From contig OX336388.2 in NCBI GenBank assembly GCA_946902985.2, positions 226,508,467 to 226,572,466 of the forward strand: DNA of 64,000 bases, given 5' to 3'. The number at the start of each line of letters is the position of its first letter. Within the stretch, counting starts at the first letter, position 1. Below are positions 20,846-31,988 of this stretch, in pieces. Below the pieces are notes generated by a model, which made no database searches, was not told where the DNA came from, and saw only the letters and a list, made by a program, of their open reading frames with translations. The DNA comes from Meconema thalassinum. Lineage: Eukaryota > Arthropoda > Insecta > Orthoptera > Tettigoniidae. Position numbers and translations under genes: made by a program.

Positions 20846-22867
20846 AAAATAAACAGCTCTTTTGTTTTAAATCACTGGCTTAAGGACGGTAACAAATGGC
20901 ATGCCTTTATAATGCGATACTGGCCCTAGGGGTATGCAAAATTGTATTAGGTACTCAGCTAATAATAGTGTACATCACCCCTTATTATTTTCCCTAATTA
21001 CAGTACATGGGAATGATGACCATGATTTCCAAGCCTCTAAGTAAAACAAAAACAAATTATTTCCATTTCCAAACAGTTGGGGTGAGGTGAGGTGAGTTTT
21101 CTAAACGTCAAACTCATGTGGATTTCCACTTTTACTCCAGGTAAATGCCATGTTTGCCCACAGACAAGTGCAAAGAAAATCGAAACATGTTATGTTTGGA
21201 TCAATTCCTTACCTACATGACAACATGTACTTGAAAGAACAAGTAATGAGCATTCTATGTTAACAATAGAGAGATGCTTGCAAACTGCCATTGCTTAGAG
21301 CTCATTAGCGGCTTCTAAGAGAGATAAGGAGTACACTCACTTGAAAAACTAACAAGAGGAGTTTTCGATTTTCCCACAACACCCAATCTGAAAGTAAATA
21401 TAAATGACTATGCACTTAAGTCCATAACCATCTCCTTACCATTCCTACCCTTCATAGTCAAAGGCACACATTAATACAGCCATCACAGTGACAGAGGTTA
21501 TTTTTAAAATATCTAAATATCTGAGATTTATCTTGAAATTGACCAGAATTTTGTAAAATCCACTAAATTTACCGCAAATTTAGCAAATTCCACCAAATTT
21601 CAGCAAAATCCAACAAATCACTACCAGATTTATTGAAATGCCATTGAATTATTAAAGAATGGTTTGAACTAGCTCAAATTTATATAAAATTACCCGAATA
21701 TTGATGAAAATTCACCAAATTCTACCAAATTTAACCAAGAGGTCTACAAAGCATGAAATTTAACCATTTTTTTAAATTCACAACATATACTCGAAAATTC
21801 TATAATATTCCCTTTACGTGTATGCTTTTTTAGTTGTTGTTTCGTTTCCCACACTCCCTGCAGACAAATACCTGAACATGACTTTCTGCTAGACTAGGAG
21901 CTCCACATTCGACATGATAGCTGAGTTTCATCTCCCATAAACTCGTCTCTGAGGTGGGTGCCAGAAAGGCATCCAGCTGTAAAAACCACACCCTCACATA
22001 GACTTTCATAACTTCTTACGTTGAGGTTCATAACACTACGTTGAATGATTTATCGGTTTCCTTTTCACAATTCCTGTCTATACTTTCCTCTTGAAGGTTG
22101 CAAGATGCCTGCAAGGTTCCTAAAATGCAATTCAATTTAATAAATACCTTAAGATGGTTTGATTTGTTTAATGATATGGTGTTAATACTATTTTTAGGTC
22201 TTGACTGGCTTTGCAATAAGAATTGACTAACCAAACATGAGTTACCTATGAGGGAAACATTTTGGCCACTATGTTGGCTATTGACCAGTGAGTTTAGCTG
22301 TTTATCATTTTTTTAAATCATAAACAACAGAGGCTTAAACCTATAGATAAACCGTGTGACCATGTTTGTTAAACAAGACATTATACCAGAGACAATTAGG
22401 ATACTTATGTAGAGTTTACCAAAAATAATGTTGTGTAAGAGTAAATGCTAGTCAACAAACAGTTATACACTTCTAAAAAAAATCATCATACAATACCTGA
22501 GAGCTCTTCTAAAATTATTGATGTGTAACATGATTCCACTAACTTGCTATGTATTTTTGGCTTGGGGGTGATTTTCAAGAAATGCAAATGGAACTGAAAT
22601 GCAATACAAACAATGAGCTCGCCTGGTGGCTGAGATTGATACCACGACGTACTGTCGGTTATGTAGCTATGTGGAATGTATATCAAATATGGTTTTCTTC
22701 GAACATTTAGTGTTAATTGTATATTAAAATTATATGCACAGCTTATACAAGCACGTTTTGCATGCAGTCTAACTTAGTAAGATAATTACATACAACACGC
22801 AAAGTATGTTTCCGCTACCTAGCGGTGGATATGAGCACTCACTGGTGATATCTGAGGTGAGCTGATT

Positions 22868-22976
22868 TGCTCCCATATTTGCTCCCATATTGGCTCCCAC
22901 ATTTGCTCCCACTTTTGCTCCCACTTTTGGTCCCATATTGGCTCTCACTTTTTTTCTCCCACTTTTTGATCCCATA
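22868..22976 (-). repeat. GCTCCCA-containing minisatellite, array 1
   Basis: About nine 11-13-bp units such as TTTGCTCCCACA and TTTGCTCCCATA stand in tandem. A frame on the opposite strand spells a repeated GANMGAN-like peptide, which I consider incidental. Confidence 0.8.
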
Positions 22977-23152
22977 TTAATGCCAACTCTTATAAGTATA
23001 AGCAGCAGCAAAATGTAAATGGAATAATATTTCTGATAATGTTCATAACAAAAGTCCTGAACTCTTGGGTTTGAATTCCCAACTATGGTTGTCAGCCAAT
23101 GAATTACACTACAGGAAACTTTTATTTTTGTGTTGTGTTGCGTGATAATTTG

Positions 23153-23250
23153 CCCATCTCGCGGTGTAGTGGTTAGTATACTTTGGTGTTATCCCTGAGT
23201 TCATGGGTTCCAACTCAACTATGCCCAGAATTTAATTTTGATCTGAGAGT
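23153..23250 (+). mobile_element. Degenerate tRNA-like SINE head in the loop
   Basis: CCATCTCGCGGTGTAGTGG, TTAGTATAC and GTTCATGGGTTCCAACTCAAC resemble A and B boxes. They match the relics in the arms (for example 28600-28700). The TTAGG array starts immediately after it. Confidence 0.5.
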
Positions 23251-23254
23251 TGAA

Positions 23255-23592
23255 AGGTTAGGTTGGGTGAAGTTAGATTAGGTAAAGTTAGGTTAGGTGA
23301 ATTTATGATAGGTTAGGTTAGGTAAAGTTGGGTCAAGTTAGGTTAGGTGAAGTTAGGTTAGGTGAGGTGAAGTTGGGTTAGGTGAGGTTAGGTTAGGTGA
23401 AGTTGGGTTACGTTAGGTTAGGTTAGGTGAGGTTAGGTTAGGTGAGGTTAGGTTAGGTTAAGTTACGCTAGGTTAGGTTAAGATAGGTGAAGTTAGGTTA
23501 GGTTAGGTGAGGTTAGGGTAGGTTAGGTTATGTTAGGATAGGTGAAGTTAGGTTAGGTGAGGTTGGGGCAGGTTAGGTTAGGTTAGGTTATG
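23255..23592 (+). repeat. Degenerate (TTAGG)n array, ~338 bp
   Basis: The segment is almost entirely TTAGG pentamers and one-base variants (TGAGG, TGAAG, TTGGG, TTACG). TTAGG is the ancestral arthropod telomere unit. Degeneracy and an interior position make it an interstitial or microsatellite-derived array, not an active telomere. Confidence 0.9.
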
Positions 23593-23634
23593 ACTAAGTA
23601 TGTTATGCTAAGTTGTTTTAGAAAAACACTACAT

Positions 23635-23915
23635 TGGCTCTCATATTTGCATCCAAATTTTCTTTGCACTTTCAACTATCTTGAATTGTGTATTTACTTT
23701 TGCCGGCATATTTGTTGACATATTTGTTAGCATATTTGCTCCCACTTTTTATATTTGCTTTGCTCCCACATTTCATCCCATATATGCTCCCACTTTTTGC
23801 TTCCCAATTTTTGCTCACAGTTTTTGCTCCCACATTTGCTCCCACTTTCGCTGACACTTTTTACCCCCACTTTTTCTCTCTCTTTTTGCATCTATATATG
23901 CTCCCACATTAATCT
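23635..23915 (-). repeat. GCTCCCA-containing minisatellite, array 2
   Basis: Units resemble those at 22868-22976 (TTTGCTCCCAC, TTTTTGCTCCCAC, TATATGCTCCCAC) but are interrupted more often. The array ends about 60 bp before the FLYWCH start codon, so it occupies the promoter-proximal region of that gene. Confidence 0.75.
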
Positions 23916-23972
23916 ATTGTTGTTATTTCCAAGTTGTCTTTACTAGAAATTAGTTTATGCTTGACAGTTGAT

Positions 23973-24815
23973 ATGGAAGTATCAGTGACTAGGTATGGTA
24001 AGCCTTATGCATACTATAAAGGATATTCATATATTGTGAAACGAAGCAATAAAAATGGAACTGTTATTTGGCGCTGTTCAAAGCAACGATCGAAACAGTG
24101 TCGAGGAATGCTTAAGACAAGAGAATTGGACATACTTTCTTCAAACAGTCATGATTGTAAACTTAATAATCATGCTAGTGTAAATGTAAGGAAAACTCAA
24201 ACCGATGCAAAAAACCAAGTCCAAGAAAAAAATAGTGTTGCTCAAGATAATATTAACCTCGGGTTTAATACACTACAACGCACTCATGCTGTTAGCGAGT
24301 TGTTTAATGAGAAACCTTTAAGACCTCCAGTAAAACCCATGATCACACACACACACACATCTCAAAAGCCCTCAACTCTATCAGAGACAACATACCCCAT
24401 CAAGAAGTTGGTTGGGGAAGATGAAAAGGATGGTGATGGTGATATTAATAACATAATGTTAAAGCACTCTAGTACATCTAAAAAGAAGCTTTCAACACTA
24501 TCAAAGGGAACTCAAACCATTGAACAGACTGTGGACACAGGTGGAAATTATGATGGTAAAGATGACGAGGATGATGATGATCATTATGAAGATGATTATA
24601 ATGATGAGGATGATAATGATGTTGATGGTGAAAATGATGGACTGCTTCCCGAGTATTTGAAACCATTCATAAAAAATAGCAAATGGAACGATCCTAATAT
24701 ATTAGTCGAACGTCTACAGTTCTTGCATGCATGTAAACAGGCTGGTCATATTGGTTATGAGGAAGAGCTGTTAAAAATAGAAGATGAACTTCGTAAAGCT
24801 GGTATTATTGTGTAA
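23973..24815 (+). CDS. FLYWCH-type zinc finger protein, 280 aa, cargo of the foldback loop
   Basis: ATG 23973 (MEVSVTRYGK) is preferred, although the frame is open from about 23934. Residues 7-62 form a FLYWCH finger: aromatic YAYYKGYSYIVKR, then W33-x-C35, C43, and H60-x-C62, giving a C-C-H-C zinc site. FLYWCH domains bind DNA or protein and often occur in transposon-derived proteins. Residues about 75-185 are polar and Thr/Ser-rich. An acidic tract of Asp/Glu/Asn lies at about 190-222. The last ~55 residues (from LLPEYLKPFIK) look helical: WNDPNILVERLQFLHACKQA followed by EEELLKIEDELRKAGII. That tail resembles the C-terminus of uncharacterised arthropod proteins I have seen, but I cannot verify this. 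The frame is intact and uninterrupted, unlike every other long frame here. No introns are needed. The function in the element is unknown. Confidence 0.8.
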   Translation: MEVSVTRYGKPYAYYKGYSYIVKRSNKNGTVIWRCSKQRSKQCRGMLKTRELDILSSNSHDCKLNNHASVNVRKTQTDAKNQVQEKNSVAQDNINLGFNTLQRTHAVSELFNEKPLRPPVKPMITHTHTSQKPSTLSETTYPIKKLVGEDEKDGDGDINNIMLKHSSTSKKKLSTLSKGTQTIEQTVDTGGNYDGKDDEDDDDHYEDDYNDEDDNDVDGENDGLLPEYLKPFIKNSKWNDPNILVERLQFLHACKQAGHIGYEEELLKIEDELRKAGIIV

Positions 24816-24917
24816 TTGGTCAACGTAGCAACACATCCATCCCCTAAAATAATGTTCAGCAAGTGTTATATTTAAAAACTGTAGCAGGAAAACATGAACA
24901 AAAAAGAGCTGTAATCT

Positions 24918-24940
24918 GTGTGTGTGTGTGTGTGTGTGTA
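24918..24940 (+). repeat. (GT)n microsatellite 3' of the FLYWCH gene
   Basis: A run of about eleven GT dinucleotides lies about 100 bp after the stop codon. Confidence 0.9.
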
Positions 24941-25297
24941 TACCTATTGTAAAAATATATATCTTTGAATTAAATTAATTAACACAGTTTGTATATATTT
25001 CTTGTTTTCTTTGCATGTTGACTGTATATTTGCTCAACCACTTTTTGGTTTTTCAATGCACATTTTTGGTTTGTTATGATTTTCCGTAGCATTACAGTTA
25101 TCAGTCTTGTAAACTGGGTGATTAATATGGGTATAAAGGCATCTTTAAAAAATCACAAGCCTTTCAGTTGTGACATATCACGTATATTATGTTACATGTT
25201 ATCCTACATTCCACATAGGGCTCTCCGTTATTAACAGTGAACTCTGTTGTCATTAAAATAACTACTTGTAAAATAATTCCAGTGGCATATCCTGTTA

Positions 25298-25620
25298 GCA
25301 AATATCATATAATAAATATTTTCACGTCGCAGAACGACAACTTGAAAATCATTTATTGTAGGATACCTTTAAAGGGACCACCAAACCTTCAAGTATGCAA
25401 TACACATTGCAGATAGTGCTGTATTTTGGTCGGTAGTGCCTCAAGTGCTTACGTTAAATAACAATACTGTAAACATATAAACATTTAATAAATCATAATT
25501 GTTTTCATTAAATATCATATACCTAATAAATATTTTCACACCATAGTATGACCATTTCAAGATCATTTTTTGTAGGAATTGTAGGGATCTCCAGACCTTG
25601 AAGTAAACCATATTTGATAT
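25298..25620 (-). repeat. Direct duplication at the loop-right-arm junction, ~210-bp period
   Basis: AAATATCATATAATAAATATTTTCAC...TTTATTGTAGGA...CCAAACCTTCAAGTA (25298-25400) is repeated with changes at 25508-25606 as AAATATCATATACCTAATAAATATTTTCAC...CAGACCTTGAAGTA. The second copy ends where homology to the left arm begins. Confidence 0.7.
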
Positions 25621-27404
25621 ACATTCCACATAGCTACATAACCGACAGTACGTCGTGGTATCAATTTCAGCCACCTGGCGCGCTCATCGTTTGTATTGCA
25701 TTTCAGTTCCATTTGCATTTCTTGAAAATCACCCCCAAGCCAAAAAATACATAGCAAGTTAGTGGAATCATGTTCACGTTGACTAGCATTTACTGTTACA
25801 CAACATAATTTTTGGTAAACTCTACATAAGTATCCTAATTGTCTCTGGTATAATGTCTTGTTTAACAAACATGGTCACACGGTTTATCTATAGGTTTAAG
25901 CCTCTGTTGTTTATGATTTAAAAAAATGATAAACAGCTAAACTCACTGGTCAATAGCCAACATGGTGGCCAAAATGTTTCCCTCATAGGTAACTCATGTT
26001 TGGTTAGTCAATTCTTATTGCAAAGCCAGTCAAGACCTAAAAATAGTATTAACACCATATCATTAAACAAATCAAACCATCTTAAGGTATTTATTAAATT
26101 GAATTGCATTTTAGGAACCTTGCAAGCATCTTGCAACCTTCAAGAGGAAAGTATAGACAGGAATTGTGAAAAGGAAACCGATAAATCATTCAACGTAGTG
26201 TTATGAACCTCAACGTAAGAAGTTATGAAAGTCTATGTGAGGGTGTGGTTTTTACAGCTGGATGCCTTTCTGGCATCCACCTCAGAGACGAGTTTATGGG
26301 AGATGAAACTCAGCTATCATGTCGAATGTGGAGCTCCTAGTCTAGCAGAAAGTCATGTTCAGGTATTTGTCTGCAGGGAGTGTGGGAAACGAAACAACAA
26401 CTAAAAAAGCATACACGTAAAGGGAATATTATAGAATTTTCGAGTATATGTTGTGAATTTAAAAAAATGGTTAAATTTCATGCTTTGTAGACCTCTTGGC
26501 TAAATTTGGTAGAATTTGGTGAATTTTCATCAATATTCGGGTAATTTTATATAAATTTGAGCTAGTTCAAACCATTCTTTAATAATTCAATGGCATTTCA
26601 ATAAATCTGGTAGTGATTTGTTGGATTTTGCTGAAATTTGGTGGAATTTGCTAAATTTGCGGTAAATTTAGTGGATTTTACAAAATTCTGGTCAATTTCA
26701 AGATAAATCTCAGATATTTAGATATTTTAAAAATAACCTCTGTCACTGTGATGGCTGTATTAATGTGTGCCTTTGACTATGAAGGGTAGGAATGGTAAGG
26801 AGATGGTTATGGACTTAAGTGCATAGTCATTTATATTTACTTTCAGATTGGGTGTTGTGGGAAAATCGAAAACTCCTCTTGTTAGTTTTTCAAGTGAGTG
26901 TACTCCTTATCTCTCTTAGAAGCCGCTAATGAGCTCTAAGCATTGGCAGTTTGCAAGCATCTCTCTATTGTTAACATAGAATGCTCATTACTTGTTCTTT
27001 CAAGTACATGTTGTCATGTAGGTAAGGAATTGATCCAAACATAACATGTTTCGATTTTCTTTGCACTTGTCTGTGGGCAAACATGGCATTTACCTGGAGT
27101 AAAAGTGGAAATCCACATGAGTTTGACGTTTAGAAAACTCACCTCACCTCACCCCAACTGTTTGGAAATGGAAATAATTTGTTTTTGTTTTACTTAGAGG
27201 CTTGGAAATCATGGTCATCATTCCCATGTACTGTAATTAGGGAAAATAATAAGGGGTGATGTACACTATTATTAGCTGAGTACCTAATACAATTTTGCAT
27301 ACTCCTAGGGCCAGTATCGCATTATAAAGGCATGCCATTTGTTACCGTCCTTAAAGCCAGTGATTTAAAACAAAAGAGCTGTTTATTTTCCACCACCCCC
27401 AAAC

Positions 27405-28100
27405 AAGGGCTTTCATCTAGTGGAATGTAGGTTGACGACCATGGAGCCCCAGCTGAGTCCGTCATTGTTCCCACTGACTTGTGCTAGGCTCCTGTCAGTC
27501 TTCTTTCCTGTCGACCACACTTGGTCAACTCTTGTTCTCTACCGACTCCGACATTATTAGGCTATCCAAGGCTTAGGGAGTCTCTTTATTTTCCGACTTA
27601 ATTGACCCTTGTTTATTTTTTCTGATACCCTCCTTGTGTGAGGAGGCAGCCTTCTTTAAATTTTTATGTTATTTCCTGCCTATTGCACAAGCCACACTAA
27701 AGGTAGGGTGTATGTAGCCCCACCACTTGTGGTGCACCCTGGATATGCCTACACCCTCAGGGGCTTACGGCTGATGAGTTTGGAAGTTGGCGACCACAAG
27801 GGATTCCTGAGCTGGGCCCAGTTTTCCTCCTTTTTATCGATTACCTCTGGAGCGGGACCCTCTCCTCTTTTACTTTCATATCTACCTTTTATGGCTCTCC
27901 TTCCCTTCAAGTCCATCAATCCACATTCTTGAAGGTTGAGGGGCATTATTTATTCCTTCTGTCCTTTATTTGTCCTGTTATCCTTTTGTCTTACATTTCA
28001 TGTTTCTAGTTATAAATGTGTAGTTTGTTTTAGTTATAGTTTACATTTAATTTTATTTTCACCATCAGCCAAACAATTAGGGGTCGATAGGACAGCTTGG
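27405..28100 (+). repeat. Family D copy in right arm
   Basis: This mirrors 20146-20845. It has a single copy of the ~101-bp block that is amplified at 2631-3745. Confidence 0.8.
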
Positions 28101-28170
28101 TGGTCTAGTTTATAGAACGCTTATCTTTTGTTTGAAACAACACCATGTTGATTTCCCGACTGGGTCAAGT
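28085..28170 (+). other. tRNA-like sequence next to family D in right arm
   Basis: GACAGCTTGGTGGTCTAGTT followed by TATAGAACGC resembles a tRNA/SINE A box, and GTTGATTTCCCGACTGGG a degraded B box. It is mirrored in the left arm near 20080-20165. It looks like a SINE head, not a functional tRNA gene. Confidence 0.35.
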
Positions 28171-29252
28171 ATTTTATACTTTGTTCACTTATTTCTCATG
28201 GCTTTGAAACTGGCTGCCTGTAACGTGATCATTATTAACTTTAACTTCAGTGTACGGTGTAGGATTGGAAAGGAGGCAGCCCATGGCTTCTGAATTACAA
28301 CTATGTTAGCGTTTGTCTAAAGTATAAATAAAAAGAGAGTTCAAACATCATGTAGGACATAAACTATTTTTAAATTCAGATGTGTGTTTCACAGTAAACA
28401 CAATCATTCTCCGTTTAAAACAACCCATAAATTTCTTTTTCTAACATGATAGCTTATAGGCGGGCATTGCTATAGCTTACATGTAGTAGGGTCAACAGCT
28501 AAGGATTCAATTTCAATTACCTATACCTCTCATGGTATGGCTCTTAGTCAATTCGTTAAACTACATAAAAGTTTTCTATATGTTCTGTTACATTATCATT
28601 TGACCATCTCACAGTGTAGTGATTAACATAGTTGGTTGTCTACCCTTGGCTTCCAACCCCGACTATACCAAGAAATTCATTTTCATCTTAAGGTTGCAAT
28701 AAGGTTCATTGAGCCTTGTCAACCCTTACCTAACAATTATCAAGTCATGTACGTTAACATGGTGCGAATCACGTCCACTATCAAGCAGACGAGTAATATG
28801 AAACTTGCTGGCAAGAGCGCCGTGTTCTTATCACCAAGACTCATTACACAAACAAAGCCAGTGTCTCTGTGCAGATTCAACCCAGCGATAGTATGAAAGA
28901 GTGTGTTTGTTAAAAAGCATCATTAATATAACTCAACTGTCACCACACAGGTCCGGGTTCGATTTTCTAAAGGCTGCAACAGGTACACTCAGTCTTGTCA
29001 GGTAAAACATTTTGGGTCAATTCATAAATCATGGGAAAGGGTTAGCCACTGTCAGTCCAAAACAACACCTTACTTCACCCTCTCCGATAATTAGTTTTAT
29101 AAAATCTCAGGTCGATAACCTTAACGTTTTGGCTCTTTTGGGTATATTCATGGGGAATGGCAACGGTTTGGCCATCCTGATTTGTACAACACCTGATACA
29201 ACTCTGTAGCCTTAATCATTAGCTATAAACACATTAATCCATAATTACCTAA

Positions 29253-29304
<52 letters not shown>

Positions 29305-29359
29305 TAGCAAGCTGTCATCCTCCAAACACTCATTCATTAAAGCATGGTTTCAAAAAACT

Positions 29360-30220
29360 CTTATGCTTTTAAGTGTTTAATACCTTTTTCTCATGTAACA
29401 TTACTATTCCCTGTTTTATGAGTGAAATAATCTATCGAGGTAAAAGCGTATGTCATCAGCTATTTTTCAACTATCAAACCTAATTTTAGGGTTCTTAGTT
29501 TGCAAGATATCGATTTTTTCAATTTGAGGGTAGTTTTCACCCCTCTACTATTTTTCATGAAAAACCAAAGATCTTAGGTTCAATTATAATTTTTACCCGT
29601 TTAAGACCTTATTCCCCACTGTAAAATCACTATTTACTGTTTTAGGAGTGACATCATCTATCCAGGTAAAAGCCTATGTCACAACCAATTTTTTAAGCTA
29701 TTACAAATAATTTTACGGTTCTTAGTTTCCAAGGTATCGATTTTTCAATTTGGGGGTAGTTTTCACCCCCCTGCTATTTTTCATCAAAAACAAAAGATCT
29801 TAGGTTCAATTATCATTTTTACCCGTTTAAGACCTTTTTCCCCACTGTAAAATCACTATTTACTGTTTTAGGGGTGACATCATCTATCCAGGTAAAAGCC
29901 TATGTCACAACGATTTTTTTAAGCTATTACACATAATTTTACGGTTCTTAGTTTCCAAGGTATCGATTTTTCAATTTGGGGGTAGTTTTCACCCCCCTGC
30001 TATTTTTCATCAAAAACAAAAGATCTTAGTTTCATTTATCATTTTTAGGTGTTTAACACGTTTTTTCCCCATAACATGACTATTTACTGTTTTAGGGGTG
30101 AAATGACCAAACCAGGTAAAAGCCTATGTCATCACCTATTTTTAAAGCTATCACGCCTAATTTTAGGGTTCATAGTTTCCAAGATATTGAGTTTTCAATT
30201 TTGGGGGGTAGTTTCACCCC
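29360..30220 (-). repeat. Tandem array in right arm, mirror of 18028-18900
   Basis: The same ~226-236-bp units appear in inverse orientation, with the same unit number and order. Confidence 0.85.
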
Positions 30221-31988
30221 ACAAAGGGGGACGTCGCCCCAAGTGCTAGGACCCCTCATACAAGTCCCTAGCATGATTGGTTCACGAGATATTAACAAAA
30301 GTGTAGTTAGGCCCTTTTGACAAAAAAAAATGAATCATACTTTCAAAAACGAGGCGTCACCCCAAGTGCTAGGTTACTGCCTATGGCAAAATCCCATCAG
30401 GGGTTCAGAAAATATTAGCAAATGTGTAGTTAGGCCCTTTTGACAAAAGCCACCGGTGTGCATACATACAAAAATTGCTCTTTCACCCCAGGTAAGGGTA
30501 GTTTTTATTTTGGGGGTTGACATACCTCATTCATACAAAAGGAGAATTCACTACGAGTCCTACGACACCCCATATGTTTAAATCGCATTATTGGTTAGCG
30601 AGACACTAAAAAGCGAATGACCTATTAGTTTTTTGTTTTTTAATAAATTTTTTAAAAAGCCTCATCTATAAAGAATCATTTAAAAATTCCGCTCTCTTAC
30701 AAAAGCCCTCAAGTGCGCATGCATACAAAAATAACCACTACTTAACCTCCGGGTAAGGGTAGATTTATTTTGGGGTGGATATACTCCCGTCCATAGCAAG
30801 GGGTGGTTCACCACAAGTCCTACGACACCCTATATGCTCAAACCCGACCATGCGTTCGCGAATCATCGCCAATGTTCGCCAGAAAGTAGGCTATCATTTA
30901 GTTTTGTCCTACACACTTCAAACTTGCTGTCAGCCTAGAGGGCATAGGGACCTTTCATTGACGTCAAACAAACTTTTCTCTCATCTTCACCGTTTCCAAA
31001 ATAGCACCAATTTCAAAAAACAACAATTTTAAAATATATATATACCGACACACATTCATAGCAAAGAGGACGTCACACCATTCCTAAATAACACATCGTT
31101 CTAGCCTTACAAGCTCATTAAATTCGCCAAAATGTCAAAAAAGCACGTTTACCTCAAATTGCGTTTCCAAATTCCACCCATTATAAAAAATTACCTCACC
31201 ATCAAATAGAGCGGGAAAAATAGCATTTAAACGAACGCTCACTCAACCCTAGTCCTCGCCCACCACCAAACATTTTCCCAACATAGCCATACGTATTCAA
31301 GCACACACGCGACTTGCAAGAGAACATACACTACCTCACTACCCGCGAATGACCTTTTGTTTTGGTATTTTATTTAAATAATGAGGCTATAGGAAAAGAG
31401 GGGGGCATTACTACGAGTGCGAGATATCAGGTTCGGGGCCGATACGATGAGGGTTCAGTAAGTTAGTGGACAGAACCCCCAAGTTAACACTACTTGTTAA
31501 AGGTCAACCACGTCTCACGCGAACACTGCAGACATATCACGTGATCGCTCGCACTGGTGCACATGCTCACACTCGCACGGGTGTCAAATGACGGTTAGCA
31601 TCCTAAGCAAAAAACAATAACAGCTGCACACCACATGTGTGGATAGGAGCCGCCTCTCCGCTCAGCCCAACCGGCGCGAGCAAAAAAATCATAACAGCTG
31701 CGCGCCACATGTGCGGATTGCTCGCACTGGCACACATGCTCACACTCGAACGGGTGTCAGATGAGAGTTAGCATCCCAATAAACAACCCCCATGACGTCA
31801 ACACCCATTAACTTCTTATCATCATCGCACAAACAAGCCAAAAGGTCAATCCCTTCCCACGCTAACACGTGCAGTGCACATGCTCGCTCCTGGACCACGT
31901 GCTCGCTCTAAGGGCCCATGACGTCACCCAAAGGGCTATGACGTCATCGCGATTACGCAATATTCAAAGTCTAAAGTTCCCTACTACT

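Larger units (their letters stand above)
16263..22692 (+). repeat. Left inverted arm of the foldback
   Basis: This is a near-perfect inverse of 25608-31988. Point differences are sparse (for example TATGGGGATGC here against TATTGGGATGC in the other arm). There is a length difference in the ATT microsatellite near 18950 and a 66-bp extra segment near 22457-22522 that the right arm lacks. There are no ORFs above about 88 codons and no recognisable protein, so the arm appears non-coding. Confidence 0.92.
22693..25607 (+). other. Single-copy loop of the foldback
   Basis: The 2.9 kb between the arms is not inverted. In order it contains a GCTCCCA array, a degenerate SINE head, a TTAGG-like array, a second GCTCCCA array, the FLYWCH gene, a (GT)n tract and a 210-bp-spaced direct duplication. 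Confidence 0.88.
16263..31988. mobile_element. Giant foldback element with Maverick/Polinton-like termini (15,726 bp)
   Basis: The left end AGTAGTAGGGAACTTTAG (16263-16280) is the exact inverse complement of the right end (31971-31988). The inverted identity runs about 6.4 kb inward, to near 22692 and 25608. A 6-bp duplication flanks it. The 5'-AG ends, 6-bp duplication, long inverted repeats and size agree with Maverick/Polinton elements. None of the expected genes (protein-primed DNA polymerase B, integrase, packaging ATPase, cysteine protease, capsid) is seen, so it would be non-autonomous. The one coding gene is the loop FLYWCH protein. Other possibilities are a different cut-and-paste class with 6-bp duplications or a palindromised derivative of a longer element. 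Confidence 0.85.
25608..31988 (-). repeat. Right inverted arm of the foldback
   Basis: This is the inverse of 16263-22692. It lacks the 66-bp segment of the left arm (junction near 25790) and has a longer ATT/AAT microsatellite at 29250-29303. Otherwise only scattered substitutions separate the arms. Confidence 0.92.

Noticed and set aside
22769..23011. Minus-strand ORF with a repeated GANMGAN-like peptide.
   Set aside because: This is a translation of the GCTCCCA minisatellite and depends only on unit length.
24478..24666. His-rich ORF opposite the FLYWCH gene.
   Set aside because: It is the antisense shadow of the Asp-rich tract (GAT/GAC read as ATC/GTC and CAT/CAC).
28085..28170. Candidate tRNA gene in the right arm, mirrored in the left.
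   Set aside because: The A-box-like part is fair, but no cloverleaf with a matching acceptor stem can be drawn. It looks like a decayed SINE head.
16263..31988. Palindrome as a sequencing or assembly artefact.
   Set aside because: The arms differ by substitutions, a 66-bp indel and microsatellite length. The loop is unique, and the outer flanks are not inverted but carry a direct 6-bp duplication. Read-level confirmation is still the decisive test.
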